From assembly GCF_024195295.1 (NCBI RefSeq), contig NZ_JAMFTH010000005.1, positions 62,001 to 126,000 on the forward strand: a stretch of 64,000 bases of DNA. Direction: 5' to 3'. Position numbers and translations under genes: made by a program. Source of the DNA: Gilvimarinus xylanilyticus. Lineage in GTDB: Bacteria > Pseudomonadota > Gammaproteobacteria > Pseudomonadales > Cellvibrionaceae. The first letter of the stretch is position 1, and every line of letters starts with the position of its first letter. Of the stretch, positions 8,506 through 16,991 are shown in pieces. The notes beneath the pieces are model-generated. The model was given only the letters and a program-made list of their open reading frames with translations, was not told the origin of the DNA and ran no database searches.

Positions 8506-10893
8506 TTAAAAGCTCACCTGCAAGCTCAGCCAGTAATTGCGACCGGCGTCTTTGATGTTGTAGTCGTCGGTAAAGATCACTTCGCTGACCGCACCGCGAC
8601 CGGTTTCCAGGGTATAGATACCGTCACCGTCTAAGTCGATAAACTCGGTACTGTAGGAAGTAAAGTCTTCATCCAGCAGGTTATTCACACGACCGTAGAG
8701 CGTGATGTTGTCGGTAATTTCCCAGTTCAGACCCAGGTGGTACAGGTCGTAGTTTTGGTAGTAACGGGGCTTATCCAACACACTGTCCCAACTGCGGTAG
8801 CGATCCGAACGCAGCTCGGCCTGCAAGGTCATGGTGACGTTGGAGAGGATGCTCCAGTTAAGCGAGGCGTTGGCCATGTGCTCGGCGGTATTGGTCAGTG
8901 GCTGACCTTCCTGAGGCCCGCTTTTCTGCTCACTGTCGGTCCAGGTGTAGTTGGCATTGAGCGACCAGGCATCGCTGATTAAGTAGCGTCCCGCCACTTC
9001 CACACCCTGAATATCCACTTTATCGATATTGATTTTCTGGCTGTAGGTGTCGTAACCCAAAGCGTCATATTCACCCAGGTTCACACAGGGACGGGCGCCA
9101 CCGGTGGTTTCACAGCTGTAGACGGTATCGCCACGGGCGATCTTGTCCTCAAACTGGGTATTAAAGTAGGTCACGTTAAAGTTGTGGCCATTCATGCTGG
9201 TCCAGTAAAGGGCCACTTCACTGTTCACGCTGGTTTCCGGCTCAAGCTCGGGGTTGCCGGCAAAGGGCGAGGTCCCCTGACCGCCAAAGCCGGTAATGCC
9301 GTCGTACAAATCGGTGGTTTGCGGAGTTTTATAACCGGTAGATACACCGCCTTTTAAGGTCCAGCTGTCACTGATGGTGTACACACCGTATAAGCGCGGC
9401 GACACTTGGCTGCCAAATACATCGTGCTCATCAAATCGCACCCCACCGGTCAGCGTAAAGGACGTCACCGGGGTCCAATTGTCTTCCACAAACAGCGAAT
9501 ACATTTTTTGCTCTTGCACCGCCCCCGGGTTGTTGCTTTCCATCCCAAAGACGCCGTCTTCCAACTCGCCGTCAATCACCTGGCCGCCGATGACCAAATT
9601 ATGGCTGCCCATGGCTTGCAGGGGGATATCCAGGCGCGCATCCAAGGTGTACTGGCTGCTGTCCAGCGGGCGATCCGGGCGGGGTAAAAAGGTCTCTTCG
9701 GCCAGATTGCGACGATCTTCTTCGCTCATACCGGCGTATTCGCCCACCCCGTCGTACATCTCTTGCAGATGCTGGCGCTCGGCCACGGTCAGCGGCAGGG
9801 TGCGGCCGTCATTGTGAGTATCAACGTACGACAGGGATACCGAGCTGGTGCCAAAGCCCCAGCTGCCGTCGTGGCTTAACGACCACCACTCGCGGTTAAA
9901 CTCCTGGTCGGCGGCATAGCCCGCGCGGGGGTTTACCTGTCCGCCGCGTGCCTGCCACAGAGCCTCAATATTATCCTTGGTGCCCAGCGGATAGGACAGC
10001 TCGCCGGTATCCGGGTTGGTAAAAGGGGTGTTGTCATACACCTGTTCGGAGTAGTCGTAGTCAAAGCGAACCGTGTTGTTCTGGTTGGGGGTGTAGGTCA
10101 GGCTCATGCCGTATTCCTGGGTTTCGCTGTCTACGGTGCGGCCGCCGCTGCCAAAGCCCAAGCTGCGCACATGCACGGTGCCATTGGGGTCTACCGCCGG
10201 CTCAAACTGCGGCGATGAGGCCTCGGATTCGTAGTAACTGCCGCGCACACCCAGAGCCAGAGTATTGGCGATCAGCGGGCCGGTGGCCGAGAAATCCACC
10301 TGACCGTCGTTGCCGAAATCCGAATCCTCTTGAATAGTGCCCGACAGGTTCAGGTTACCGTGCCAGCGGTCGGTGACCTTTTTGGTGATGATGTTAATCA
10401 CACCACCCATGGCGTCGGCGCCGTACAGGGTAGAGGCTGGGCCGCGAATGACCTCGATGCGCTCAATGGCCTCGGCCGGGGGCATATGCCCAAAAGCGTT
10501 ACCGCCAAAGTTGTTGGGGTAGATATCGCCGTGGTTGTTCTGACGCTTACCGTCAATCAGGTACAGGGTGTATTCACCGGTTAAACCACGCATGCTGACG
10601 CTGCCCTGGCCGGTTTTATCGCGGCTGGTGCCAATATCAATACCTTCTTGGTATTTCAGCATATCCAGCAGGTTGACGTGGGGGCGGGTCATGATTTCGG
10701 CTTGATCAATTACCGAGATACTGGCCGGAGCATCGGTGATTTTTTGCTCGTATCCCGACGCGGTAATCACGATTTCTTCGGTGACTCTCGGTTCGGTTTT
10801 TGGCTGCGCCTGTGCCGACAAGGATGCAAACAAAACGGTTGCGCTGCAGCTTAGCAAACCCGCTAAGCGATATTGATCAATAGCCACATTCAA
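8506..10893 (-). CDS. TonB-dependent siderophore-type outer-membrane receptor
   Basis: 795-residue outer-membrane receptor. After a signal peptide (cleavage near AQA, about residue 29) comes a TonB box (EEIVITASGYEQ) and a plug domain with TDAPASISVIDQAEIMTRP, SMRGL, LYLIDGKRQNN and IERIEVIRGPASTLYGADAMGGVINIIT. The beta-barrel ends in an aromatic residue (SLQVSF). The plug resembles the CirA/FepA class of catecholate siderophore receptors, and a Fur box upstream supports iron uptake. The ligand is unknown and no siderophore biosynthesis or periplasmic transport genes are nearby. Confidence 0.88.
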   Translation of the reverse strand: MNVAIDQYRLAGLLSCSATVLFASLSAQAQPKTEPRVTEEIVITASGYEQKITDAPASISVIDQAEIMTRPHVNLLDMLKYQEGIDIGTSRDKTGQGSVSMRGLTGEYTLYLIDGKRQNNHGDIYPNNFGGNAFGHMPPAEAIERIEVIRGPASTLYGADAMGGVINIITKKVTDRWHGNLNLSGTIQEDSDFGNDGQVDFSATGPLIANTLALGVRGSYYESEASSPQFEPAVDPNGTVHVRSLGFGSGGRTVDSETQEYGMSLTYTPNQNNTVRFDYDYSEQVYDNTPFTNPDTGELSYPLGTKDNIEALWQARGGQVNPRAGYAADQEFNREWWSLSHDGSWGFGTSSVSLSYVDTHNDGRTLPLTVAERQHLQEMYDGVGEYAGMSEEDRRNLAEETFLPRPDRPLDSSQYTLDARLDIPLQAMGSHNLVIGGQVIDGELEDGVFGMESNNPGAVQEQKMYSLFVEDNWTPVTSFTLTGGVRFDEHDVFGSQVSPRLYGVYTISDSWTLKGGVSTGYKTPQTTDLYDGITGFGGQGTSPFAGNPELEPETSVNSEVALYWTSMNGHNFNVTYFNTQFEDKIARGDTVYSCETTGGARPCVNLGEYDALGYDTYSQKINIDKVDIQGVEVAGRYLISDAWSLNANYTWTDSEQKSGPQEGQPLTNTAEHMANASLNWSILSNVTMTLQAELRSDRYRSWDSVLDKPRYYQNYDLYHLGLNWEITDNITLYGRVNNLLDEDFTSYSTEFIDLDGDGIYTLETGRGAVSEVIFTDDYNIKDAGRNYWLSLQVSF

Positions 10894-10924
10894 TCCCCAA
10901 AATAAATAATATTAATGATGCGGG

Positions 10925-10939
10925 TGAGAATTATTCACA
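10925..10939 (-). promoter_or_regulatory. Fur box upstream of the TonB receptor
   Basis: TGAGAATTATTCACA matches the 7-1-7 Fur consensus TGATAATNATTATCA at 11 of 14 informative positions. It lies about 32 nt before the receptor start, in AT-rich DNA where the promoter should be. Repression under iron sufficiency is inferred. Confidence 0.65.
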
Positions 10940-11016
10940 AATAGATAGGATTTTCAAGAGGAAATGTAAATTTTTACTTATACTAGAGCCAAAAGCCCCG
11001 TCAAACCACAACATCT

Positions 11017-11066
11017 TGTGGATAACTACAGAAGCTCTTGGATAAATACAGAAACTCTGTGGATAA
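11017..11066 (-). repeat. Three phased DnaA-box-like direct repeats
   Basis: TGTGGATAA at 11017-11025, CTTGGATAA at 11037-11045 and TGTGGATAA at 11058-11066 repeat every 20-21 bp, embedded in a longer shared unit (GGATAAMTACAGAA). On the minus strand two copies read TTATCCACA, the classical DnaA box; the middle one is a one- to two-base variant. They lie in the ~290-bp gap between the MFS transporter 3' end and the TonB receptor 5' end, about 80 bp upstream of the Fur box. Confidence 0.6.
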
Positions 11067-11133
11067 ACGAACCGGTGACTCGGAAAAGGGGAAAAATCGG
11101 TAAAGCAAGAAAGGGAAGGGAACAAAAGCATCA

Positions 11134-11170
11134 CCGCGATGCGCCAATCCGCTGGATTAGCGCATCGCGG
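11134..11170 (-). terminator. Long hairpin after the MFS transporter gene
   Basis: CCGCGATGCGC and GCGCATCGCGG pair perfectly, and the loop itself contains AATCC/GGATT, giving a ~16-bp interrupted stem 8 nt past the stop codon. On the minus strand TGATGCTTTTG follows, a weak U-tract. Probable terminator of the glucoamylase-transporter unit. Confidence 0.65.
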
Positions 11171-11178
11171 GCAGGTAT

Positions 11179-12684
11179 TCAGGGCGTATCGTCCACCCGC
11201 AAGGTCAGCAGGGCAGCCAGCACCCAACAGCCGCCCCCCAGCATCAATGCGTAAATGCTATGACCTCCGAACAGTGTCGCTACCAACAGCCCCAAAATAC
11301 TGGCGGCGAGAATTTGCGGAATCACAATAAAAAAATTGAAAATTCCCATATACACGCCCATTTTATGGCCGGGCAATACACAAGAGAGCATGGCGTAGGG
11401 CATCGAGATAATGGACGCCCAGGCGAAGCCGACCCCCACCATAGACACCAACAGCCAGGCCGGGTCGCGCACCCACCAGAAGGATAGAAAACCCACCGCG
11501 CCCAGCAACAAGTTAACGCAGTGAGTGAGCTTGCGTCCCCATTGGCGAGCCATGACGGGAATTAAAAATGCCGCCAGCATGGCGTAGCCGTTGTAGGAGC
11601 CCAGCAGCACCCCGGTCCAGTCGGCGCCGCTGTTGTAAAGCTCGCCACTGGCATCCAGGGCGCCGTAGTGATGGCTGGTCACCGCCGGGGTGATATAAAT
11701 CCACATCGCAAACAGGGCAAACCAACTAAAAAACTGCACCACCGCCAACTGCGCCATAGCGCGCGGCATATGAAATAAATCGTGGGTGATCTGGTAAATG
11801 CCGTTAGCAGTGCCACCGCGTTTTTGCAGCGCCCCGGCGCTCAGCTGCAAAAGCGCAAACCCAATGCTGCAGGCCGCCAATATATACAGCTCGGCCTGGA
11901 GCGAGAAGGCTGCGATGGCCGCTGTCGCACCAACGCCTATCGCCAACCAGATCAGACCACTTTTTTGATAAAAACCTACAGGTTTAGCGCTCGCCGTGCG
12001 CTCGGTATCGACCTGCCCCTCAGCGGCGTTAAACGCAGCCAACTGCTCGGGCGAGTATTCGCGGGTGCGGATAATCGTCCACCCCACCGCCAGCAATACC
12101 GCCAAGCCGCCCAGAGTAAAGGACCAGATCACCGAGTCGGGCACCACCCCGGGTGCGGCGGTATTACTGATACCCGCGAGATTAGTCATCAACCAGGGCA
12201 GACACGAGGCCACCACCGACCCCACACCGATAAAAAAAGCCTGCATCACAAAGCCCAGGGTGCGCTGCTTTTGCGGCAGCATATCGCCCACAAACGCGCG
12301 GAAGGGCTCCATAGAAATATTAATGGAGGCATCCATAATCCACAGCATACCCGCAGCAATCCAAAGCGTGGGCGAGTGCGGCATAAAAAACAAAGAGGCA
12401 CTGGTGGCCACCGCCCCCACCAAAAAGTAGGGGCGCCGCCGGCCCAGGCGGTTCCAGGTTTTATCGCTAAAGTAGCCCACAATGGGCTGTACCAATAAGC
12501 CCGTTAGAGGAGCCGCGACCCAAAGAATGGGCAGGGCGTCGATCTCGGCCCCCAGGGTTTGGAAAATACGACTGACATTGGCATTTTGCAGAGCAAAGCC
12601 GAACTGTATGCCGATAAAGCCAAAGCACATGTTCCAGATTTGCCAAAAGCTAAGTTCGGGCCTTTGCGCTTGCGGGTGTGTCAT
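11179..12684 (-). CDS. MFS sugar (maltose/maltodextrin-type) transporter
   Basis: 501-residue inner-membrane protein with about 12 hydrophobic segments. The N-terminal half carries FGFALQNANVSRIFQTLGAEIDALPILWVAAPLTGLLVQPIVGYFSDKTWNRLGRRRPYFLVGA, with the DKTWNRLGRRRP loop typical of the SLC45/GPH-like sucrose and maltose transporters. A charged cytoplasmic loop separates the halves. The likely role is uptake of maltose or short maltodextrins from the periplasm for the cytoplasmic GH13 glucosidase. It lies 70 nt downstream of the glucoamylase gene, with an intrinsic terminator between them, so its expression probably depends on partial read-through. Substrate assignment rests on family and context. 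Confidence 0.85.
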   Translation of the reverse strand: MTHPQAQRPELSFWQIWNMCFGFIGIQFGFALQNANVSRIFQTLGAEIDALPILWVAAPLTGLLVQPIVGYFSDKTWNRLGRRRPYFLVGAVATSASLFFMPHSPTLWIAAGMLWIMDASINISMEPFRAFVGDMLPQKQRTLGFVMQAFFIGVGSVVASCLPWLMTNLAGISNTAAPGVVPDSVIWSFTLGGLAVLLAVGWTIIRTREYSPEQLAAFNAAEGQVDTERTASAKPVGFYQKSGLIWLAIGVGATAAIAAFSLQAELYILAACSIGFALLQLSAGALQKRGGTANGIYQITHDLFHMPRAMAQLAVVQFFSWFALFAMWIYITPAVTSHHYGALDASGELYNSGADWTGVLLGSYNGYAMLAAFLIPVMARQWGRKLTHCVNLLLGAVGFLSFWWVRDPAWLLVSMVGVGFAWASIISMPYAMLSCVLPGHKMGVYMGIFNFFIVIPQILAASILGLLVATLFGGHSIYALMLGGGCWVLAALLTLRVDDTP

Positions 12685-12718
12685 GGTGCCATCTCGTGAT
12701 TATTGTGATTATCAAAGC

Positions 12719-12742
12719 CATAAAAGCCGGGCCATCCCGGCT
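12719..12742 (-). terminator. Intercistronic terminator between glucoamylase and transporter
   Basis: AGCCGGG (12725-12731) and CCCGGCT (12736-12742) form a perfect 7-bp stem with a 4-nt loop. On the minus strand TTTTA follows at once. It lies 12 nt after the glucoamylase stop and 35 nt before the transporter ATG, so it should lower transporter expression relative to the enzyme. Confidence 0.6.
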
Positions 12743-12754
12743 CGCGTTTTAGCC

Positions 12755-15133
12755 CTACTGCAGCTCACCCACCGGTGGGTAGTAGTCCCATACTTGGCGG
12801 TCGGCAAAGGAGCGCAGTAGCTTAATATATTCGGCGTGCGTCCAGGCGAGCGGGGTGGCCGAGTTGGTACCCTCGCCCAAGTCATATTCGTAGGTGGCGT
12901 TACCGCCGACACCGTCCCAGACTTGCTCGGGCAGCATCAGCCCCTCGTTGGCAAAGTATTCCATGCTTGCTACATAGCGTTCGGTCAACGCCTGCATATC
13001 CACCTCGCCGCGCGCCTGTGCCAGCGCCAACTCATAGTGGCCGCGCTCGCCGGTTAAGAAAGGCCAGACCCGACCGCGCTGCTCTGGATGGTTTTCACCC
13101 CCGGCCTGATAACCCGCGCCGTCGGTGATGCGCTCGCCATAGCCGTCGCCGCCGTAGCGACGCCAGCCCAGATAGGTTTGCTCACCCGCAGGAAATTCGT
13201 ATTTCACCTGCAGGTAATCGGGCAGCTCCAGGTTGTCGACTTCCGCCAGCGAACCGAGTACCTCGGCGTTATCGGCGGGCAGCACACCATAGCGCACCAA
13301 CTCCAAAAAGCCCGGGTCGACAATCTCGCTCTCGTTCAACTTGCCCTGACCGTTGCGCGGCGTCAGCTTGCCCTGATCATTGGGGTTCTCGTTTTGACTG
13401 ACCCGCAAGTAGTATTGGCCATCGCCGGGCAAGACACCGTCGGTGGTAAAGGTGCGGTTCGCCAGTTTGGTTTTATAGTCGGCGGCGCGCTCGCGATAGT
13501 GACGGGCGCGCTCCGCATCGTCGGCGTGCTCGGCCAGCTCTGCCGCCGTAATCAAGCCGGCTATAACAGCTGCGGTGGTCGAGGGCGAGTGGCCTTCTTG
13601 CTCCTCCCAGCGCTCTTGCTGGGTATAGGGGGGAGTGATGTGGGTGTCATTCCAGCCCAGCTTAACCGCCCCGCCATCGGCCAAAAAGTCCGCCGCCGGG
13701 CGCAGCATTTTGCGATACCAGGTAGTGGCATCGGCATCACTCAGTACGCCTTTTTGCCACAGCTGCCAACCCAACATAATGGGCATGGCGGTTTGATCCA
13801 GCTGTACCGCGTACCACTCAAGGGTTCCATCAACATGGGTTTTTTGCAAAAACCAACCGGGGCTACCGGTGTAGCCCGGCGTCTTGGCACTGGCCTGAAC
13901 TTTCTCTAGATAACGGAAAGCCACCAGCGGGGTTTCACTATCGCCCATGGCCAAAAACGCCATGGCCACCTGGTAGAAATCCCGGGGCCAGACGGCTTTG
14001 TAGCCGGTGGACGACTCGGTCGCAGCGACCACGTCCCCCCAGGGATTGGAGAGCGACGCAATGAGCGCACCCGCGTGGGTTTTATCCTCTTGCGCTTTCA
14101 GTACCATGGCGCTGGTGTACGCAAGCTTACCGTTATCGGTCGCAGCTTTTGTCAGGTCGTTAAGAGGGTCCAGCTGAGTCAGATAATCCTCCCAGCCAAT
14201 GGCCTCGCCCTCGCCATTGTAGTGGGCCAACACCTGATTATAACCGCGCATCAGTGTGGCCTCGGCGCTAGCGCGCGCCGCTTTGGCATCCGCGCCAAAG
14301 CCCAGGGCAAAATCCCAGCTTTGGGGCTCCCCCACAGGCAGCGTCATGCTGTGGCTAAGACTGACATTGCCCCCTTGCGAACCAGTGGTCAGGTAGTGCC
14401 AATCCTGTGCGCCGTCGCTCAAATCGGTATCAATATCCGAAGCGCCCACAAATCCTACCCCGGCACGGCTGTGCTTTGGCCCTATCAGTGCCAGGGCGGC
14501 GTCCCCCTCCTGGGCGTAGGCAATATTGTCTTCGGCCCAGGCCAGGTCATTGGTACCGGTATTGGCCACGTGAGCATTCGTCACCAGGTGCGCGCTGATA
14601 CCTTCAACCTGAGCGGTAAAAATCACGCGCTGCATCAAGGTCTGCTGGTCCGGATCGGTAAAGACATGCTTTTCAATGCTATAGCGCCCGGCGGGATCGC
14701 GATTGGTGATTTTGTAAGCCAGCGACAGAGGACGCCCGGCGTTATCCGTGTGCAGGTATTCAATACTCTGCTCGGTATCGCGGGATTCGTGATGCACAAA
14801 GCCCGGGCCGCTCACCACAAACGCCATATCTTTAATTTGCGCTTCGTGAATCAAGCCAAACATGGTTTCGGTTACCACACCCTGGGCAATCGAAAACCAC
14901 ACCTTACTCACCGCGCCAGTCGCGGCAGCATCGGAATAGGCGCCGCGTTGGTACTGCTCGTAGCTGGTGCCAATACCTGTCTTACCCGAGTAGGCCCAGG
15001 TAGGAGCGGCGCCCGGTGCGCCAGGGGCGTGGGATTGAGAGTCGAATGATTCAGATTGAATGGGGGTGTCGTTGCAACCGGCAACCACACCCAGTACAGC
15101 CAACAATGTGCAAAGCAGGGGACGCTTAACCAT
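12755..15133 (-). CDS. GH15 glucoamylase-type lipoprotein
   Basis: 792-residue glucan 1,4-alpha-glucosidase of family GH15, releasing glucose from non-reducing ends of starch or maltodextrin. The lipobox LGVVAGC (Cys20) predicts a lipid-anchored periplasmic or outer-membrane enzyme. An N-terminal beta-sandwich domain runs from about 45 to 300. The (alpha/alpha)6 barrel carries YKAVWPRDFYQVAMAFLAMGD, LDQTAMPIMLGWQLW, QERWEEQEGHSPSTTAAVIAGL and WPFLTGERGHYELALA, typical of bacterial GH15. The family's catalytic Glu residues fall in these segments. It is transcribed leftward from the operator-bearing divergent region at 15.2 kb. Confidence 0.9.
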   Translation of the reverse strand: MVKRPLLCTLLAVLGVVAGCNDTPIQSESFDSQSHAPGAPGAAPTWAYSGKTGIGTSYEQYQRGAYSDAAATGAVSKVWFSIAQGVVTETMFGLIHEAQIKDMAFVVSGPGFVHHESRDTEQSIEYLHTDNAGRPLSLAYKITNRDPAGRYSIEKHVFTDPDQQTLMQRVIFTAQVEGISAHLVTNAHVANTGTNDLAWAEDNIAYAQEGDAALALIGPKHSRAGVGFVGASDIDTDLSDGAQDWHYLTTGSQGGNVSLSHSMTLPVGEPQSWDFALGFGADAKAARASAEATLMRGYNQVLAHYNGEGEAIGWEDYLTQLDPLNDLTKAATDNGKLAYTSAMVLKAQEDKTHAGALIASLSNPWGDVVAATESSTGYKAVWPRDFYQVAMAFLAMGDSETPLVAFRYLEKVQASAKTPGYTGSPGWFLQKTHVDGTLEWYAVQLDQTAMPIMLGWQLWQKGVLSDADATTWYRKMLRPAADFLADGGAVKLGWNDTHITPPYTQQERWEEQEGHSPSTTAAVIAGLITAAELAEHADDAERARHYRERAADYKTKLANRTFTTDGVLPGDGQYYLRVSQNENPNDQGKLTPRNGQGKLNESEIVDPGFLELVRYGVLPADNAEVLGSLAEVDNLELPDYLQVKYEFPAGEQTYLGWRRYGGDGYGERITDGAGYQAGGENHPEQRGRVWPFLTGERGHYELALAQARGEVDMQALTERYVASMEYFANEGLMLPEQVWDGVGGNATYEYDLGEGTNSATPLAWTHAEYIKLLRSFADRQVWDYYPPVGELQ

Positions 15134-15165
15134 AATTATTATCTCTTATACCAACGAATGCTGAC

Positions 15166-15276
15166 ACAATAATAGTCTCTATCAGGTGACTCAATCGAAT
15201 ACATACGTATTCAATCCACTTAATGCATGCATACGTATGCAGTCTATTGCGCCCCATTTACCCGCTGCACTAATCT
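15166..15276. promoter_or_regulatory. Divergent starch-regulon promoters with two operators
   Basis: Two 14-bp operators are present: 15200-15213 (TGAATACGTATGTA on the minus strand) and 15228-15241 (perfect palindrome TGCATACGTATGCA); centres are 28 bp apart. Leftward, TTGAGT (15194-15189), 17 nt, TATTGT (15171-15166) drives the glucoamylase. Rightward, TTGCGC (15247-15252), 18 nt, TAATCT (15271-15276) drives the GH13 genes. Each proximal operator ends exactly 5 bp before the TTG. The CG-centred palindrome suggests a LacI-family protein; no such gene is in the window. Confidence 0.75.
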
Positions 15277-15371
15277 TTTGGTCATACAGAGTTTAAGCAC
15301 CCCCGGTGCAAACCCGTAGCACCCCATCACAATAACAAGGCCGGGCAGGTACCTGGCGAGGTAGAAGTTTC

Positions 15372-16991
15372 ATGCAGCAACAACCCTGGTGGCGCGGCGC
15401 CATCATCTATCAGGTTTACCCCCGCTCGTTAATGGACAGTAATGGCGATGGCGTAGGCGATATTCCCGGCATTATCAGTAAGCTCGATTACATTAAAAGC
15501 CTGGGTGTGGATGCCATTTGGGTATCACCTTTTTTTAAATCGCCGATGAAAGACTTTGGTTACGACATCAGCGACTATCGCGATGTCGATCCCCTGTTTG
15601 GCTGTTTAGCGGATATCGACCACTTAATTGCCGAGGCTCACCAGCGCGATATTAAAATTATTATCGATCAGGTATTGAGCCACACCTCCGATCAGCACGA
15701 ATGGTTTACCACCAGCCGCACCGACCACACCAACCCTAAAGCCGATTGGTATGTATGGGCTGACCCGAAAGAAGACGGCACACCCCCCAACAACTGGTTG
15801 TCTATTTTTGGCGGCTGCGCCTGGGAATGGGAACCGCGTCGCGGTCAGTATTATTTGCATAACTTTCTTAAAAGCCAGCCCGACCTAAACTTTCATAACC
15901 CCCAGGTTCAGGCACAGATACTCCAAGAGGTAGAGTTCTGGCTTAAGCGCGGCATTGATGGTTTGCGCCTGGATGCCATTAACTTCTGTTTTCACGATCA
16001 ACAGCTACGCGATAACCCGCCTAAACCCCCGGCCGAACGTCAGGGGCGAGGCTTTAGTGAAGACAACCCCTACGCCTTTCAGCGCCACTGGTACAACAAC
16101 ACCCAACCGGAAAACTTAGACTTTTTGCAACGTCTGCGCGAGCTACTTAACCAGTATCCCGGCACGGTGAGCTTGGGCGAAATCTCATCGGAAGATTCAT
16201 TGCAAACCATGGCGGACTACACCCACGGCGGCGACAAGCTGCATATGACCTACAGCTTTGAGCTGCTCACCGAGGACTTCTCGCCGCAGTATGTGCGCAC
16301 CACAGTGGAAACACTAGAAGCGGGTATAGGCGAAGGCTGGCCCTGCTGGGCTATTGGCAACCACGACGTTGCCCGGGTGCTGAGTCGCTGGGGCGGTGAG
16401 CAAGCGTGCGATGAACTTGCCAAAATGCTCAATGCCATGGTGTTTTCCCTGCGCGGCAGTGTGTGCTCTTACCAGGGCGAAGAGCTGGGGCTGACCGAGG
16501 TCGACCTACCGCTAGAGCAACTGCAAGACCCCTATGGCATTACCTTTTGGCCCATGTTTAAAGGTCGCGATGGTTGCCGTACCCCTATGCCCTGGAGCGA
16601 TGGGGTAAACGGCGGTTTCTCCAGCGCCGCCAAAACCTGGTTACCAGTGGCATCAGAACACAGGGCCATTAATGTAGCCCATCAAGATAACGACCCCGCG
16701 TCTGTTCTCAATGCCTACCGGCACTTTTTACGCTGGCGCAAACAACAGCCCGCCCTGTGTTATGGAAGCATCCAATTTTTCGATCTCAACCGCGAGGTTC
16801 TAACTTTTACTCGTAAAGCCGAGCAAGAAATCTTGTGTTGTTTTAACTTCTCGGAAAAACCGCAAACCATTGAACTACCCGAAGGTTTTACCCGGCTGTT
16901 GGAGCACTCCGGCTTTGCGGCCGACCTGCAGAGCAAGCAGTTACATTTGCCCGAATACGGCGTCGCCTTTGTAGCAGAGACAGCGTTATGA
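15372..16991 (+). CDS. Cytoplasmic GH13 alpha-glucosidase
   Basis: 539-residue GH13 enzyme without a signal peptide, so it acts in the cytoplasm. The (beta/alpha)8 barrel starts with WWRGAIIYQVYPRSLMDSNGDGVGDIPGI, characteristic of alpha-glucosidases and oligo-1,6-glucosidases. Catalytic residues by motif are nucleophile Asp201 (GLRLDAINF), acid/base Glu270 (LGEISSED) and stabilising Asp332 (IGNHDVAR). QVLSHTSDQHEWF is conserved region I. It is expected to hydrolyse imported maltose or maltodextrin to glucose. It overlaps the next gene by ATGA (4 nt), implying translational coupling. GAGGTAG about 10 nt upstream of the ATG is the ribosome site. Confidence 0.92.
   Translation: MQQQPWWRGAIIYQVYPRSLMDSNGDGVGDIPGIISKLDYIKSLGVDAIWVSPFFKSPMKDFGYDISDYRDVDPLFGCLADIDHLIAEAHQRDIKIIIDQVLSHTSDQHEWFTTSRTDHTNPKADWYVWADPKEDGTPPNNWLSIFGGCAWEWEPRRGQYYLHNFLKSQPDLNFHNPQVQAQILQEVEFWLKRGIDGLRLDAINFCFHDQQLRDNPPKPPAERQGRGFSEDNPYAFQRHWYNNTQPENLDFLQRLRELLNQYPGTVSLGEISSEDSLQTMADYTHGGDKLHMTYSFELLTEDFSPQYVRTTVETLEAGIGEGWPCWAIGNHDVARVLSRWGGEQACDELAKMLNAMVFSLRGSVCSYQGEELGLTEVDLPLEQLQDPYGITFWPMFKGRDGCRTPMPWSDGVNGGFSSAAKTWLPVASEHRAINVAHQDNDPASVLNAYRHFLRWRKQQPALCYGSIQFFDLNREVLTFTRKAEQEILCCFNFSEKPQTIELPEGFTRLLEHSGFAADLQSKQLHLPEYGVAFVAETAL

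Noticed and set aside
11782-12498. 238-codon plus-strand open frame
   Set aside because: Antisense to the MFS transporter, with a composition rich in Arg, His, Gln and Gly; a shadow frame.
13088-15049. Two long open frames (273 and 324 codons) on the plus strand
   Set aside because: They lie wholly antisense to the GH15 glucoamylase and have Gly/Val/Arg/Ile-rich composition typical of shadow frames in GC-rich genes; no ribosome site or family match.
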